DNA of 64,000 nt from Diplosphaera chodatii (Eukaryota; Chlorophyta; Trebouxiophyceae; Prasiolales; Stichococcaceae). A program made the translations under genes and the position numbers. Each line of letters opens with the position of its first letter. The stretch's first letter is position 1. The notes under the pieces were generated by a model. It did not search any database. It worked only from the letters and a program-made list of their open reading frames with translations, and was not told the DNA's origin. The stretch covers positions 1,922,001 to 1,986,000 of the forward strand of contig JAALGY010000023.1 in the NCBI GenBank assembly GCA_032358165.1, read 5' to 3'. This document shows positions 19,168 to 29,781 of this stretch, in pieces.

Positions 19168-22085
19168 ATGGATGCCGCACGCAGCGGTGGCAGTACACCC
19201 GCTGCGGCAACCCTCGACGTTGCCGGTGCTTGCTTTGCACAATTCTGTAGGCTGTGGGAGGCCGGCGAGCTGTGCGATGTGGCGCTGTTGGCAGGCGATG
19301 CGGCTGAGCCGCTGCTGGCACACAGGCATGCGCATGAGGCACAGTTGCACCTGCTGCATGCATTCGCAGGGGGCACAAGGCCACATGACGCTGGTCCACG
19401 ACCCAACAGCCTCCATGTTATAACCTGCACAGGATCGTGCTGGCTGCGGCGTCATCCTACTTCCATGGGGCGTTTGTTGGCGCTGGTCGGCACATGGCGC
19501 TTGCTGTGCCCATCAGCAGCAGCAAGGCACCAGCGGATGAGGCACAGCAGCTGCCGGTGGTGCGGCTGCCGTCCCTCGACTGCCAGCAGCTGCTGGCAGT
19601 GGTGCGTGCAGTGTACACGCAGCGGATGCACGTCACAGCCGAGAATGTGCAGTCGCTGCTCGCCTGCTCGGACTTCCTGGGCGTCACCAGCGTCACAGAT
19701 GCCTGCTGCGCATTCTTAGAGCGTCAGCTAAGCGTTTCCACTTGCCTGGAAACCCTTCGGCTGGCTGCCCACTACAACTGCATGAGCGTGCTGAAGCACA
19801 CGGTGGGTATTGGCCGCAGCGCAGTGAACGCCAGGTGTCGGAAGCCCTGCTGATGCTTGCTGCTATCCATGGCAATCATGCTGGTACTAACATGCCGCTT
19901 GATGTTGACCCACATTGTGGACATGCAGGTGGTATACACGGGAACACACTTTGCAAAGGCAGTTGCTCTGGAGGGTGCCACCGCGCAGCTGGCAGCGCTG
20001 CCAGCCGAGTTGTTGCAGTCCCTGCTCGGCAGCAGCACGCTGCAGGCAGCCTCGGAGGTTGAGGTGGCCCAGGTAAGCATAACGTCATACTGGGCAACGT
20101 CAGGTTCTCGACTGCTGCGATGTGCTCCGGCAGCAGGCCCCATGATCGAGTGGCCATTGCAGGTGGCTGTGTCGTGGCTCGAGGCTCACCCTGCAGAGCT
20201 GGCGAGTCAGGCGGTCAGGCTGCTGAGCACTGTCAGGCTGCCAGCAGGCCAGCTGCGATCCGAGGTGCGCCACGCCATGGATGATGTATTGGCATTGTGG
20301 CTGCATGCCCCCACGAGGTTGCTGGCAGGAAGGAGTGACGTCGGATGTGCAGATCGAGAGCGGCGAGATACATTGCAGCGACAGCAGCTGCCGGGCTGCC
20401 TTGCTGGCGCTGTTGTCTGACAATGCGCGAGTGCGGTTGCCGCCGCCTGGGCCTCGCCACAAGCTGCCCGTCACCCTGCTTGCGGCTGGCGGCCATGATC
20501 CGAGTTGGCACAACCTCAGGTGACAGGGGGTTGGTGTGCATGCCGTGCAGGGAATGCAACATTACATGGAGTCTTATAGTGCACCATGTCAATTGGCACC
20601 GATGGTGTATCATTGGCACGATGTGCAGGATTACAGAGCTGTACAAACCACAAACGGACCAGTGGGTGAATGGCCCCACACTGCCACAGGTGTGACGACA
20701 TCGGTTGCTGAACCTTGCACAGTGCAAGGTTGTCACTCGCCATGACCAGCATGCGTGCTGCATGTTCAGCGGCTGACATTAACAGGGCCCATCACAGCAG
20801 CGGGATCGGTACGATGGTGCGCAGGGCTACTCCTTCGCAAGCGGTTCGGGTCTTGACAGTCATGCGTTCATCCTGGGCGGCGCCACGCACGGCACCAGCG
20901 TGGCCCAGCTGCGGGCCACGCACTGGGATGCCCTGCCCAGCTGTCTTACGCCACGGCTCCACTCGGCAGTGGTAGCATGCATCGGTCACCTGTTCGTGCT
21001 GGTGAGCTGCAACATTGGCTGTTGTGAGATTTCCGAATGCCAGTCACTCTTCGTTTGCCCATGTGGTTTCACCTGAAACCGCTGACTTCGTGGACATGGC
21101 AGGGTGGCAGAGCAGTTGATGGCACGCTGCAAAGCACAGAGGTCCTGCAGCTCGGCAGTGGCCAGTGGCAGCCGGGCCCCAGCATGGTGACGCCCCGCAC
21201 AGCATTGGCAGCTGCTGCCCTTCAGGTGCGAAGAGTATGTGAGGGCACCAGGCTTTCCACTGATATGAAGTGTCGCCGCATCACACGGCAATATGGTTTG
21301 AGGGCCCAATACTATTAGCATCACACTGTTGCCTGGCCTATGTGGTGGTCTTGCCTATGGAAAGTCCGTGCGTGTGCCAGGGCGTCGTGTATGCAATTGG
21401 GGGCCAGGGCAACCATGGCAGGGCGGTGCATCCGACGATCGAGCGGCTGGATGGCGAGCGCTTCGTGCTGCTGCCGCAGCAGATGAAGGCCGAGCGAAAG
21501 TATGTCAGCGCCAGCGCATTCGCAGGTGACACTGGACTGGCATTTCGATCAGGGCTTCTCAAGCAGGTGCATGGCAGCAAAATGCTCATGTGTGCAAGGC
21601 ACCAACAGGACATGCGACCTGCAGGTCGGCTGTACGTGATCGGCGGCATGACCCGCACCCGCACGCGCATGAGGACGGTAGAGGCGTTCGACCCGCGCGA
21701 GGGCCGCTGGACGCTGCTGCCGCCCATGGCGCAGGCCCGCGCCAGCTGCGGCACAGCCATCCTGGGCGACGAGCTGTTTGCTGTTGCCGGCAGCGGTGCG
21801 TGCTGTCATGACACGCTGTAGTAAGCTGTTGGAAGCTGTTGGGATGCCTGGGTCTGGGAGGAGCCAGAGCCCGCAAATGATTTGCGCACTGAGCAGCCTG
21901 ACACATCTGCGTATCAGCACCCCACATGCTGCCAAGCGCCTGAATGGCACCATGCCTCTGCAGGCGAGAACGACACGATTCTGTCGTCTGCCGAGGTGTT
22001 CTCGCCCACAGCCGGCAAGTGGCGCCCCTGCTGCCCCCTCAACCTGGCGCGCAGCAACCTGGCGCTGCTGCCGCTGTGCGAGTGA
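19168..22085 (+). CDS. BTB-BACK-Kelch protein, likely cullin-3 ubiquitin ligase adaptor
   Basis: ATG at 19168 (MDAARSGGSTPAAATL). The BTB domain is split: FCRLWEAGELCDVALLAGD then, after an intron, RIVLAAASSYFHGAFVG, LPVVRLPSLDCQQLLAVV, TAENVQSLLACSDFLGV and CCAFLERQLSVSTCLETLR (19240-19790). BACK-like helices follow (about 19985-20340: LPAELLQSLLGSSTLQAAS, VSWLEAHPAELASQAVRLL). Kelch blades come from about 20430: KLPVTLLAAGGHDPSWH, ELYKPQTDQWVNGPTLP, HAFILGGATHGTSVAQLR, GVVYAIGGQGNHGRAV, RLYVIGGMTRTRTRM with VEAFDPREGRWTLLPPMA, and AEVFSPTAGKWRPCCPL. Five to six blades are visible. In animals such proteins recruit substrates to CUL3; that role here is inference. Intron 1 (19326-19432) appears to use a GC donor. 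Several inner exon limits are approximate. Confidence 0.85.
19326..19432 (+). other. Probable GC-AG intron in the BTB domain
   Basis: The exon ends CTGGCACACAG and is followed by GCATGC. Splicing to GATCGTGCTGGC after the acceptor at 19432 gives LAHRIVLAAASSYF, the expected BTB core. No GT donor at that point preserves it. The donor is a weak match to GCAAGT, so transcript evidence would be decisive. Confidence 0.65.
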
Positions 22086-22454
22086 TGCAGCAGGTGCAGC
22101 ATTGTGGATGCAGCTGCTTCGAGCGAGCAGAGGTGGAGCTGATTCATTATTGCTTCAGCACGGCAGGCGAAGTAGTTTGTCTCCGTTCCTATTGACCGTT
22201 GATTGGGTGTATATAAGGATAATTGCGTTGTGTGAGGGATTGGGGCATGTAGATGTTGATGTGATGATACGCTTTCGATTTTCGTACAGTGCAGCTGCAG
22301 CACTTGCCGGCAGTCTTCCATATTGCGCTGACAAATGCGTTTGCCTGGTCGGCTTATTGAGGGAGAATCTGATAGATAGGGCGCACATGCAGCACCTTGC
22401 TTCAACTACCAATATTCTATGCCTCCTGCGGCATTCACATGCAAAATTTTGCAG
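22086..22454. other. Convergent intergenic region
   Basis: This holds the two presumed 3' UTRs. A TATATAAG sequence occurs near 22210 but no gene starts there. Nothing else is visible. Confidence 0.45.
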
Positions 22455-25341
22455 TCAGCGCATGTGACGCAGAGTATTGATGGATGCATGTCGCTCTACA
22501 TCATCCTTGTGGTGCACCTGCATCAACAGACCATCAGTGTCGTTAGACATCGGTGGTGTCGGTGGCAAATGCTGCAGTCGCTTCTGGACAGCGCAGCGCA
22601 AGAGGCACACTTGGCCAGCACTTTGAGGCGTAACTTCATACACACCAGCTGCCGGCGCTTGTGGGGCGGCATGCACATTGTGTCAAGTGCTCGCTTCGCC
22701 TCGAAACCTGCACGATATACGTTGACTGCAAGGCATTGATAACAGGGTTCAATGGGCTACTCACCTCTGACACTTCTTCCATGCCTGCTGCCGAGCACAC
22801 GACACTGCAGTTCAAACCTAGCCTCCATTCATGGGCAGCTTTTGACATGGCACCTGCGACGTCGCAACTGGGGAGGGAGGTGTTGTTCTCGGAGCCTTCA
22901 GCGGCCTGCCTGGCCAGCAGTAGCATCTTTCTGCCGCCCAGCAGAGGCTGATTTCTGCCCAGTGGGTTCGGCGGCGCTTGCCTTTCACCGAGGGCAGTTC
23001 GGCCCTGTGCACGCAGCAGTGTGGCATGTTAGGCAGGATGCTCCCAATGTATTTGGCAACACTGCGCAAGGCAAGCGCTTGGCTCTAAATCCAAAGGCAT
23101 GCAGACCTGCAGTGGTCTAGCAGCAACAGGCGGCCCCGATGTCTTTGCTGCCGGCGCAGCTGCCGTGGTGGTCTCTAGAGCAGCAGAGGATGCCACATAC
23201 GCAGGGCGGGATAAGCCAGCGGCTGTGAGTGGTGGCGGCGCCTGCAGCAATGAAGCAGTCTTATGGCAAGCCGACTCAGCATTCCAGTCAGGTGCACTTG
23301 CATCATTTGGCGCATTGACTCTGGCTCTTGCACATCATGCCAACAAGCCAAAAGTCATTTACGCAGGCCGATGCTCTGCATGACACAGTAGTGCCCCAGC
23401 CGCAGGAAGTGATCAAGGGAGTGGTCACCTCAGCTGCAACAAGCGGTGGCACTGTGGGCCGCGGCAGCGAATGCTGCTGGGCTTGGGACCGCAGTTCTGA
23501 TGCACCCAGCATGCCTGCAGGGCGAGCAATGGGCCCGCTGTGCTGCTCGCCTGCTGTAGCTGTCAGCAGCGGCAGCGATGGCCGGGCTGCTGCCCCGTTG
23601 CACTGCTGCTGCACCAGCCACAAAGCTGCAGGCCGTTCGAGCGGAGAAGCTGCAGATTCCGCAGGCGCCGGTGTCGCATCTGCATGCGTTCCCGCTACTG
23701 AGTTGCCCTGCGCAGCACTATGGCCGCTGGACAGCGCTACTGCTTTCCCTGCTGTGACGGGCCTGTTGCGCCTGTCAACAGAGTACTTGACCCGCAGAGG
23801 TGTGGCCGGTGAGGCGAAAGGCGGCGGCGACAGCGGCAGCCGAGTGCTTCCAACTGACAGAGCAACTGCTCCAGCGATTTCAGTAGCAGCAGCAGGACTG
23901 CCTGAGCTCGCCGCCTGTGCTGAGGCCGTGCACATCGCGGCACACTTCAGCTGTCCAGGGCGGGTGCGCGCCCTGCTGCCAGCCTTGCGGCCTGCACAGC
24001 GCGCCATCGATAGTGTGCATCATCACCGCAGTGGTTGCCACAGCTGCCAGGACAGCTGCACTGTTGCACCTGAGTCGCGGCATGATAACAGCGAACAGCT
24101 TCAAGGGCAGCTGCACATCATGCGCAGAGCGCGCGCCTGTTTGCTGTCTGCCAGTCAAGCTGCCAGAGCGCCGTCGATGTACCAGCCGGCGGCCACGCCG
24201 CGCTTTCATCGCTCGCCTGCGCGCCATTCCCGCTGCCTCCGCTGCCGCTGGTGTGCTGTTGCGTGGCGTGCTTGCTGCACATGATCCATTTGACCGCGCA
24301 GCAACAGGCACTGTTGGTGTATGCTGCACTGCTACTGGGCTGCTGGCCGTCTGTGGGAGCAGTGGCGCTGCCCAGCTGGCACCTGCTGCAGCTGCCTCAA
24401 GCGGGCCACAGACGCTGGTGTGCTGACAGCTCTCTGTGGGAGCTGCGCAGCTGCTGGGAGATGTCGCAGCAGTCGCCGTACTGGGCTGCCTTGTCGGCAG
24501 AAGGTCAAGTGTGGTGGGCGACATCGGCTGCTTGCCGACGCCCAAGCAGGCTGCCGCCAGCCCTGCAAGTCTGTGGAGGGGCCCGCTGCGGTGCTGCTTG
24601 GCTGCTGCCACGTCGGGGCGCGCAGCTTCTACGGGCCAGCTGCTCCCGATGGTCAGCGGCGAGAAGGCGAGGTCGGCCACGCCAGGGTGCGGTGGCCGCG
24701 GCGGCGTCTCCTGTGTGTCTTCACGGGGGGCAGACCAGCCTGCCGGCGGTGCTGCAGCAGCTGCGGGTGCTGCTGGTGCCTGGGGCCTGCATGGTCCCGT
24801 GGAGACTACACGCCGCTGCGCTGCTGGGCGGTAGACTGACGTTAGGTCTGGCAGCATCAGCGCATCTGAGCCAAGCCCGGCGGCAGTCTCTGACGCATGG
24901 GAACCACTGCGCCAGCGCTTGGGCAGCGGACTCCACGCGCCAGGCACACCCATGCTTTGGCTCCCCGGGGCTGGAAGGGTCGTCGTTCCATGGCTGGGCT
25001 GCTTCGTGCTGGTCTGCCGCACAGGCTGTGCAGCCCTAGCTGTGGACGCCACGCTCGCTGGAGTGGTAATGGGCGACGAATGCCCCGCAGAACCGGCATC
25101 ATCATGAGTCAAGGGATTACGCAGCAGCAAAACGCCTCTGTAGCGGCTGCCGTTGTCCTGTGGGTCTCTGATCCTTGTCATCTGCAGTCAGGCGTTCACT
25201 GACGGTGTCGGATGCGATGCTGCACGCGTTGCATGCTGCACACGCCCTCTGGCTGCACGACTGCTCATATGCGCGGTCCACCAACCTCCGTGAGTATGAT
25301 GCCGAGGCCGCCTCGTCAGACGTCAGCCTTCCAGCTGTCAT
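22455..25341 (-). CDS. Unidentified, largely disordered Ala/Ser/Pro-rich protein
   Basis: I do not recognise this protein. The proposed start is ATG at 25341 (MTAGRLTSDEAASASYSRRL). After a probable intron, a very long minus-strand frame (about 25150-23880) encodes low-complexity sequence: SQSMGVPGAWSPLPKRW, repeated PAAPAAAAAPPAG, TPPRPPHPGVADLAFSPL, then the basic patch MARRRAMKARRGRRLVHRRR (about 24190-24250). A second frame carries on to about 23380 (RLPLSPPPFASPATPLRVKY). Further pieces near 23100-23250 and 22660-22920 end with a frame stopping at 22455. The open frames on this strand are long, but so are plus-strand frames over the same stretch (for example 23328-24284), as GC-rich repeats often give. 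Strand and exon structure are therefore uncertain. The basic patch could be a nuclear localisation signal. Confidence 0.4.
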
Positions 25342-25676
25342 CCGCACATCATCGGCCGGTCTGAGGACGCACACATGATTCGAGCTTCGATGGATACGAC
25401 ATGCGGTGAACGCACGCTAGCTGTTCACGTTGATCCCCGGGACAAATTTCAAGCGGACTGTCGTGTGTCGCGGACTGCCGTCTGCTGATCTCGTCTCTTC
25501 ATGTGTCAGCTGTCGGGCATGTCATCAAGTCTTCATCCTGCCAAACCCTCTAGATCCTTGGCTGGGTCCATCGGCGGAATATATCCCTAACCAAAGCAGG
25601 AGTGCTGTACTATGCATAAAGTGTACAGGAGCATTTTGACCCGAAGCACAGTGGCCTCGTTGAGTCTCTATACCAC
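25342..25676. other. Intergenic region
   Basis: About 335 bases lie between the start of the disordered-protein gene and the stop of the first SDR gene, both on the minus strand. No feature is visible. Confidence 0.45.
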
Positions 25677-27505
25677 TCACATCAGTCCACTGGCTCCTGC
25701 TGCATACCCCTGCATTGACACGCATGAACCGTCAGCTGGCTTGGCAGCAGTCATGTAGCATTGGTGCATGGAGTTGGAGTATCGGACAGCATGCATGCCT
25801 GCCTGCTGCATGAACAACTTCCAGCATGGGTCATAAGCCGCGGCGTGGATACTGATGACCCACCTGGTCGACAGGCAATGTTGTACCATTCACATCCATA
25901 GCCGCAGGGCTGAGCAGGAAACAGATGATGCCAGCCTGCAGCGCAGTTGTGTTCCTCATTGACTGCTTTCCAGACCATGAGCCTTGCTCGGATACGCGCT
26001 TTGCATGACCAGCACCATCGAGCGGAGATCAACGTGCACCGCATACTAACATGCTCACCATCGCTGGAGCAGTGACCATGGTCTGGTGCATTGGGCAGAG
26101 CATCTTCATGGCCATCTCTGACGCTGCCTTGGCTGCCTCAGGATCGGAAGGCTGTGGGATATTGGCTGTCATTGGCTGCAACAGACGAGTGCAGGGTCAG
26201 CACATGACCAAAGACAGTAACTCTCATGGTATCGTGCATCCCACCTGCGAAGGCCTTCGCAGCGTGAGCTGCTCAGCTGTACCTCACCGTGGCAACTGAC
26301 GTAGGCGCTACACAGTTCACTCGAATCTTGTCCGCACATAGCTTGGCTGCAGCAGTCTGGGTCAGGCCGATGACCTGCAACACAATAGGCACTCAAGTTC
26401 ACCGATCACCTGTGATTGGTACAACAACACACATCGGCATCTTTCAAGCAAGGCCACTCAGTACTGCCAGTCATTGACGTACCCCGAACTTCGTGACACT
26501 GCAACACAGCACAACCAGTGGTTGTATGATGCTCGCTTTACGGCTGCAGGTTCATTTTGTGCCGTCAATACTGCGAGGTGACAAACAGCAGGAAGGTGCA
26601 CAACACCTATAGCTGGGGTCGATGGCTGCGGAGCCACGCAGGCCTGCGACGCTGGCAATGGTGACGATGCTGCCGCTGCCATGGTTGAAACGCTTCATGG
26701 TCCTGTTCAGGCATCCAGCACTGTAAGCTGTGCAGAAATAGCATGGGCAGACAGTTATGCCCACAAGCTTCCTGCACCCTGGTTGATGTCAGCCCCATGC
26801 CAGCTGCCTGTCAGGCACGGTGATGCAGCACGCGTGCCTGGCGGCATGCTTGATGCAAAGGAAACTGCCGCGCAGGTTGACGGCGCAGGTGTCGTCGAAC
26901 TCCTCCGCCGTGATGTCGACCAGCGGCGTCGTGTGTGAATGGTGCACGATCCCGGCGGACAGGACCGCGCCGTGCAGCACGCCAAAGTGCTCACTGGCGT
27001 CGTCGAAGGCCTTAGAGACGCTGTCCTCCGACCTGTGAACCACAGCAGACCATCGTCGCCGCTGCTGCTGGTGCAGTGGGTGTGCATGATGTGGTCTGAC
27101 GCGATTTGCAATTGCATGAGCGGTGCGTGTGGCTGATACAGCGCTCACTTGACGTCGCAGTGGACGAAGTGGGCCCGGTCCCCCAGTTCTGACACCAGTG
27201 CGGCACCCGCCTCAGCGTCGAGGTCAGCAATGGCCACCTTGCCTCCCTCCGAGGCGATGCGGCGTGCCACAGCGGCTCCAATCCTGAACATCAGGGGCAG
27301 GTCATCGCTATCGCTAACGAGGTGCTGAACATGGAAGCCTGCCGTGATGCTGTCATGGGATGGATAGGTGTCAAGTCATCCGCGGGCATGACTGCGCCAA
27401 CTGAAGAGATGCACCGCAGCCCCACCCTCCGCAGCCGCCAGTCACAAGGATGATGCGCCCATCGTTTCTGTTTGTGGGCCCAGCTGCCGCGGCTGCACCA
27501 GCCAT
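25677..27505 (-). CDS. Short-chain dehydrogenase/reductase (SDR copy 1)
   Basis: ATG at 27505 (MAGAAAAAGPTNRND). The spliced product runs RIILVTGGCGG + IGAAVARRIASEGGKVAIAD (Rossmann TGxxxGIG and an Asp typical of NAD(H) preference), HFVHCDVK, SEDSVSKAFDDASEHFG, AVLSAGIVHHSHTTPL (the usual NNAG is LSAG), EEFDDTCAVNLRGSFLCIK, GSIVTIASVAGLRG (catalytic Ser region), then a Tyr at the exon end, a 16-base microexon (26483-26498) giving SVTKFG, and VIGLTQTAAAKLCADKIRVN with CVAPTSVAT. It ends IICFLLSPAAMDVNGTTLPV and DQGYAAGASGLM. The YxxxK pair is thus made only when the microexon is included. Substrate unknown; the end resembles SDRs acting on alcohols or sterol-like compounds, which is a weak guess. 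It is head-to-head with a paralogue at 27878. Confidence 0.88.
26483..26498 (-). other. 16-base microexon carrying the catalytic Lys of SDR copy 1
   Basis: On the minus strand the order is TGTGTTGCAG, TGTCACGAAGTTCGGG, GTACGT. With the two bases (AG) carried over from the Tyr exon it reads S-V-T-K-F-G, completing YSVTKFGVIGL. Flanking GT and AG are canonical and phase is kept on both sides. Confidence 0.85.
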
Positions 27506-27877
27506 CTTCGCTGAGCGGGTGAACGCAGCCTGCCGGGGCTGCAAGCGCCTCACGAAGCAACGCGATCGTCGAGATACACCTCGATCTGTGTGACGCAGGG
27601 ATTGGGTTCGGCCTGGGACGACGCAGATTAGGTGGCGGCTCGATGCACCACGATGTCAGACGTCACGTGATCAGCCATCCGAGAAGTCCATCGTGGTCAC
27701 GATCGTCTTACGGCCCACGCAGTGCCATCATCAAGGCCTTGACTGGCTAAGTCTGGCAGTGTGCTCAGGTGGTGCCCACAACTCAGTGCACCTGATGCTT
27801 TGGTGAGTGCACCAAGGCGTTCACACGAAACCTGACGGCTGCACCGCGGTCAAGACCTATCTATCTAGCCCTTGACG
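27506..27877. promoter_or_regulatory. Shared divergent promoter region of the two SDR genes
   Basis: These 372 bases separate the head-to-head start codons of two paralogues. Within it TCACGTGA (27663-27670) is a G-box-type palindrome preceded by GACG, so GACGTCACGTGATC also contains a TGACGT/ACGTCA bZIP-like core. One element in the middle could serve both genes; that is inference. Confidence 0.6.
27663..27670. promoter_or_regulatory. G-box-like palindrome TCACGTGA
   Basis: CACGTG core at 27664-27669 inside GACGTCACGTGATC. In plants and algae such cores bind bZIP or bHLH factors. It is about 160 bases from one SDR start and 210 from the other. Confidence 0.5.
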
Positions 27878-29394
27878 ATGGCGTCCCCAGAGGGCATCGC
27901 CATCGTTACCGGCGGCACCAGCTGCCTGGGTGCTGCTGCGGCGCGCAGCCTTGCGCCGACGCACATGGTTGCGATCAGTGACCTGGCTGACAAGGAGGCT
28001 GAGGGGCGCAAGCTGGTTGAGGAGCTGGGGGCGGATCGTGCTGTTTTTATCGCCTGCGACGTCAGGTGGACACGGTGCTGTCATTCAGCCCAAGTGCAGT
28101 TAATGCAGAGAGCAGGAGTCCTACAGCGGGGGCATGTCATGGCCTGCTGCGCAGGTCCGAGGAGGCCATCGCCGCGGCATTCAAGGAGGCCGTTGAGCAC
28201 TTCAAGCTGCCGCTGACCACGCTTGTCAACAACGCCGCTGTCACCCCGCTGCCCAACCCAGCCAAGACGCTGGACACAGCGGACATGCAGGAGTTTGACG
28301 ACACCTTTGCGGCAAGCTCATCACAGCATGACTGGAACGGGGGCCTTACCTTCCACCGAACACCGTGCAACTGGTGTTTTCGCATTCAGACTTCCATGTG
28401 GCTTCCCCACAACCATTCAGCCTGAGGTGGTGCACCCGCGCTGCCTGCAGGTCAACTGCCGTGGCGCATGGCTGTGCACTCAGGCCGCCGCCCGCCTCAT
28501 GCAGCCGCAGCGCAAAGGCAGCATCATCAACGTGGGCACAGTCGCCGCCATCAACCGGGCTCTGCCATTTGAGGATGCAGCATACAGGTGGACTGTGCTG
28601 CTTGTGGTTGCAGGCTCTCCATCACGCATCGAGTTCTGTTGCTGCAGACTGACAGTCACATACCTCACACTGCAGCGTGTCGAAGTTCGCCCTCCGAGGG
28701 ATGACAGAGGTGCTGTGACGGTTGACTGCCGTTGGACCTGTCTGCTCTGTGCTTTGCGGCGCCAGGGTGAGCGGCAACCAGCACTCACCATGCTCGTCAG
28801 GGATGCGAATGTATCCTTTCGTCGCAGGTGTTGGCATGCCGCCTGGCGCCGTTCTCCATCCGCGTCAACACGATATCACCCACAGTCATTGCAGATTCGG
28901 TATGGTCTGTTATGCCTGGGACTGCATGCTTTCACGACTTTCCTGTCAGCATGGCAAGCCAAGAGCAGCACCCTTCTGCACTGCAGCCGCTGCTCACGAG
29001 CGCATGTCAGGCAAATCCAATGGGCGCCGAGGCCGCCCTGCAGGTGTGCTCGAGCTTTCCCTTCAGCAGCCACCCGTGCTCAGCATGATGAGCTGCACCT
29101 GTTGACCTAGTAGCGGGCCGATGTGGGTGGCATGTGCTCGTCCGCAGATGGCGCACACGCTGTTTGCGCCGCTGCACCCCGGGCAGCTGCCAACTGCTTC
29201 GGATTACGGTGTCGCCATCGAGTTTCTCGCCGGTCCCAAGTCGCGGCACATCACGGGCATCAATATGCCCCTCGATCAGGTGAGTGTCATGACGTACCCC
29301 AGCCATGCTCGTCACGCAGTTTCGGGCATGTACTGACTTGACTGAAGCGGATCTGCAGGGCTGGGCCGCGGGGGCATTCAATATGCCAGGCTGA
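27878..29394 (+). CDS. Short-chain dehydrogenase/reductase (SDR copy 2)
   Basis: ATG at 27878 (MASPEGIAIVTGGTSCLG, Rossmann TGxxxxxG motif; Asp in VAISDLADKEAE suggests NAD(H)). Then VFIACDVR joined to SEEAIAAAFKEAVEHFK, LTTLVNNAAVTPLPNP (NNAx motif), QEFDDTFA + VNCRGAWLCTQAAARLM, GSIINVGTVAAINRALPF, and a Tyr at an exon end (AAY). A 34-base exon (28676-28709) gives SVSKFALRGMTE, followed by VLACRLAPFSIRVNTISP. A later exon (from about 29140) gives SDYGVAIEFLAGPKSRHITG and INMPLDQ, and the last (29359-29394) GWAAGAFNMPG. At least three introns fall at the same position and phase as in copy 1. The usual catalytic Ser position reads Gly-Thr (NVGTVAA), so activity may differ. Substrate unknown. 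Exon limits around 28900-29140 are approximate. Confidence 0.87.
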
Positions 29395-29781
29395 CGGTGG
29401 ACCAGGGGCTTGCAATGCGGGCGAGAACGTCATCCTTTTTGGACACATGCATATAGGTAGTCAACCCTTGCCATGACAAGCTTGAAGACTCAACTACACC
29501 AACTCAAGCATTTGTACGGCTTGAGCGGTTGTGCGTGTCAAGGTTTCAGCTGATAGAGCCGATGCGGCATGGTTGCGGTCGTGATGCTGCTTGGAGGCAC
29601 CATGAACTATTGCTCGGATTGCAAAGTATCAGCGTTGCAACAGAAAACAGTTCATTATCATAGGGTCGTTCCGGCAGAAATGTACCTTCGTCAAGAAGCT
29701 GCAATTGCTGCTAACAGTTCAGAGGGAGCAGAGGCTGCCCAGGCTCAAAGTAATTCCAGATACCGAAGCATCAAGTGGCGC
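29395..29781. other. Convergent intergenic region
   Basis: The 3' ends of SDR copy 2 and the phosphatase-fold gene face each other here. No gene or repeat stands out. Confidence 0.45.

Noticed and set aside
23328..24284. 319-codon plus-strand open frame
   Set aside because: Low-complexity product antisense to an even longer minus-strand frame; kept only as an alternative in the notes on that gene.
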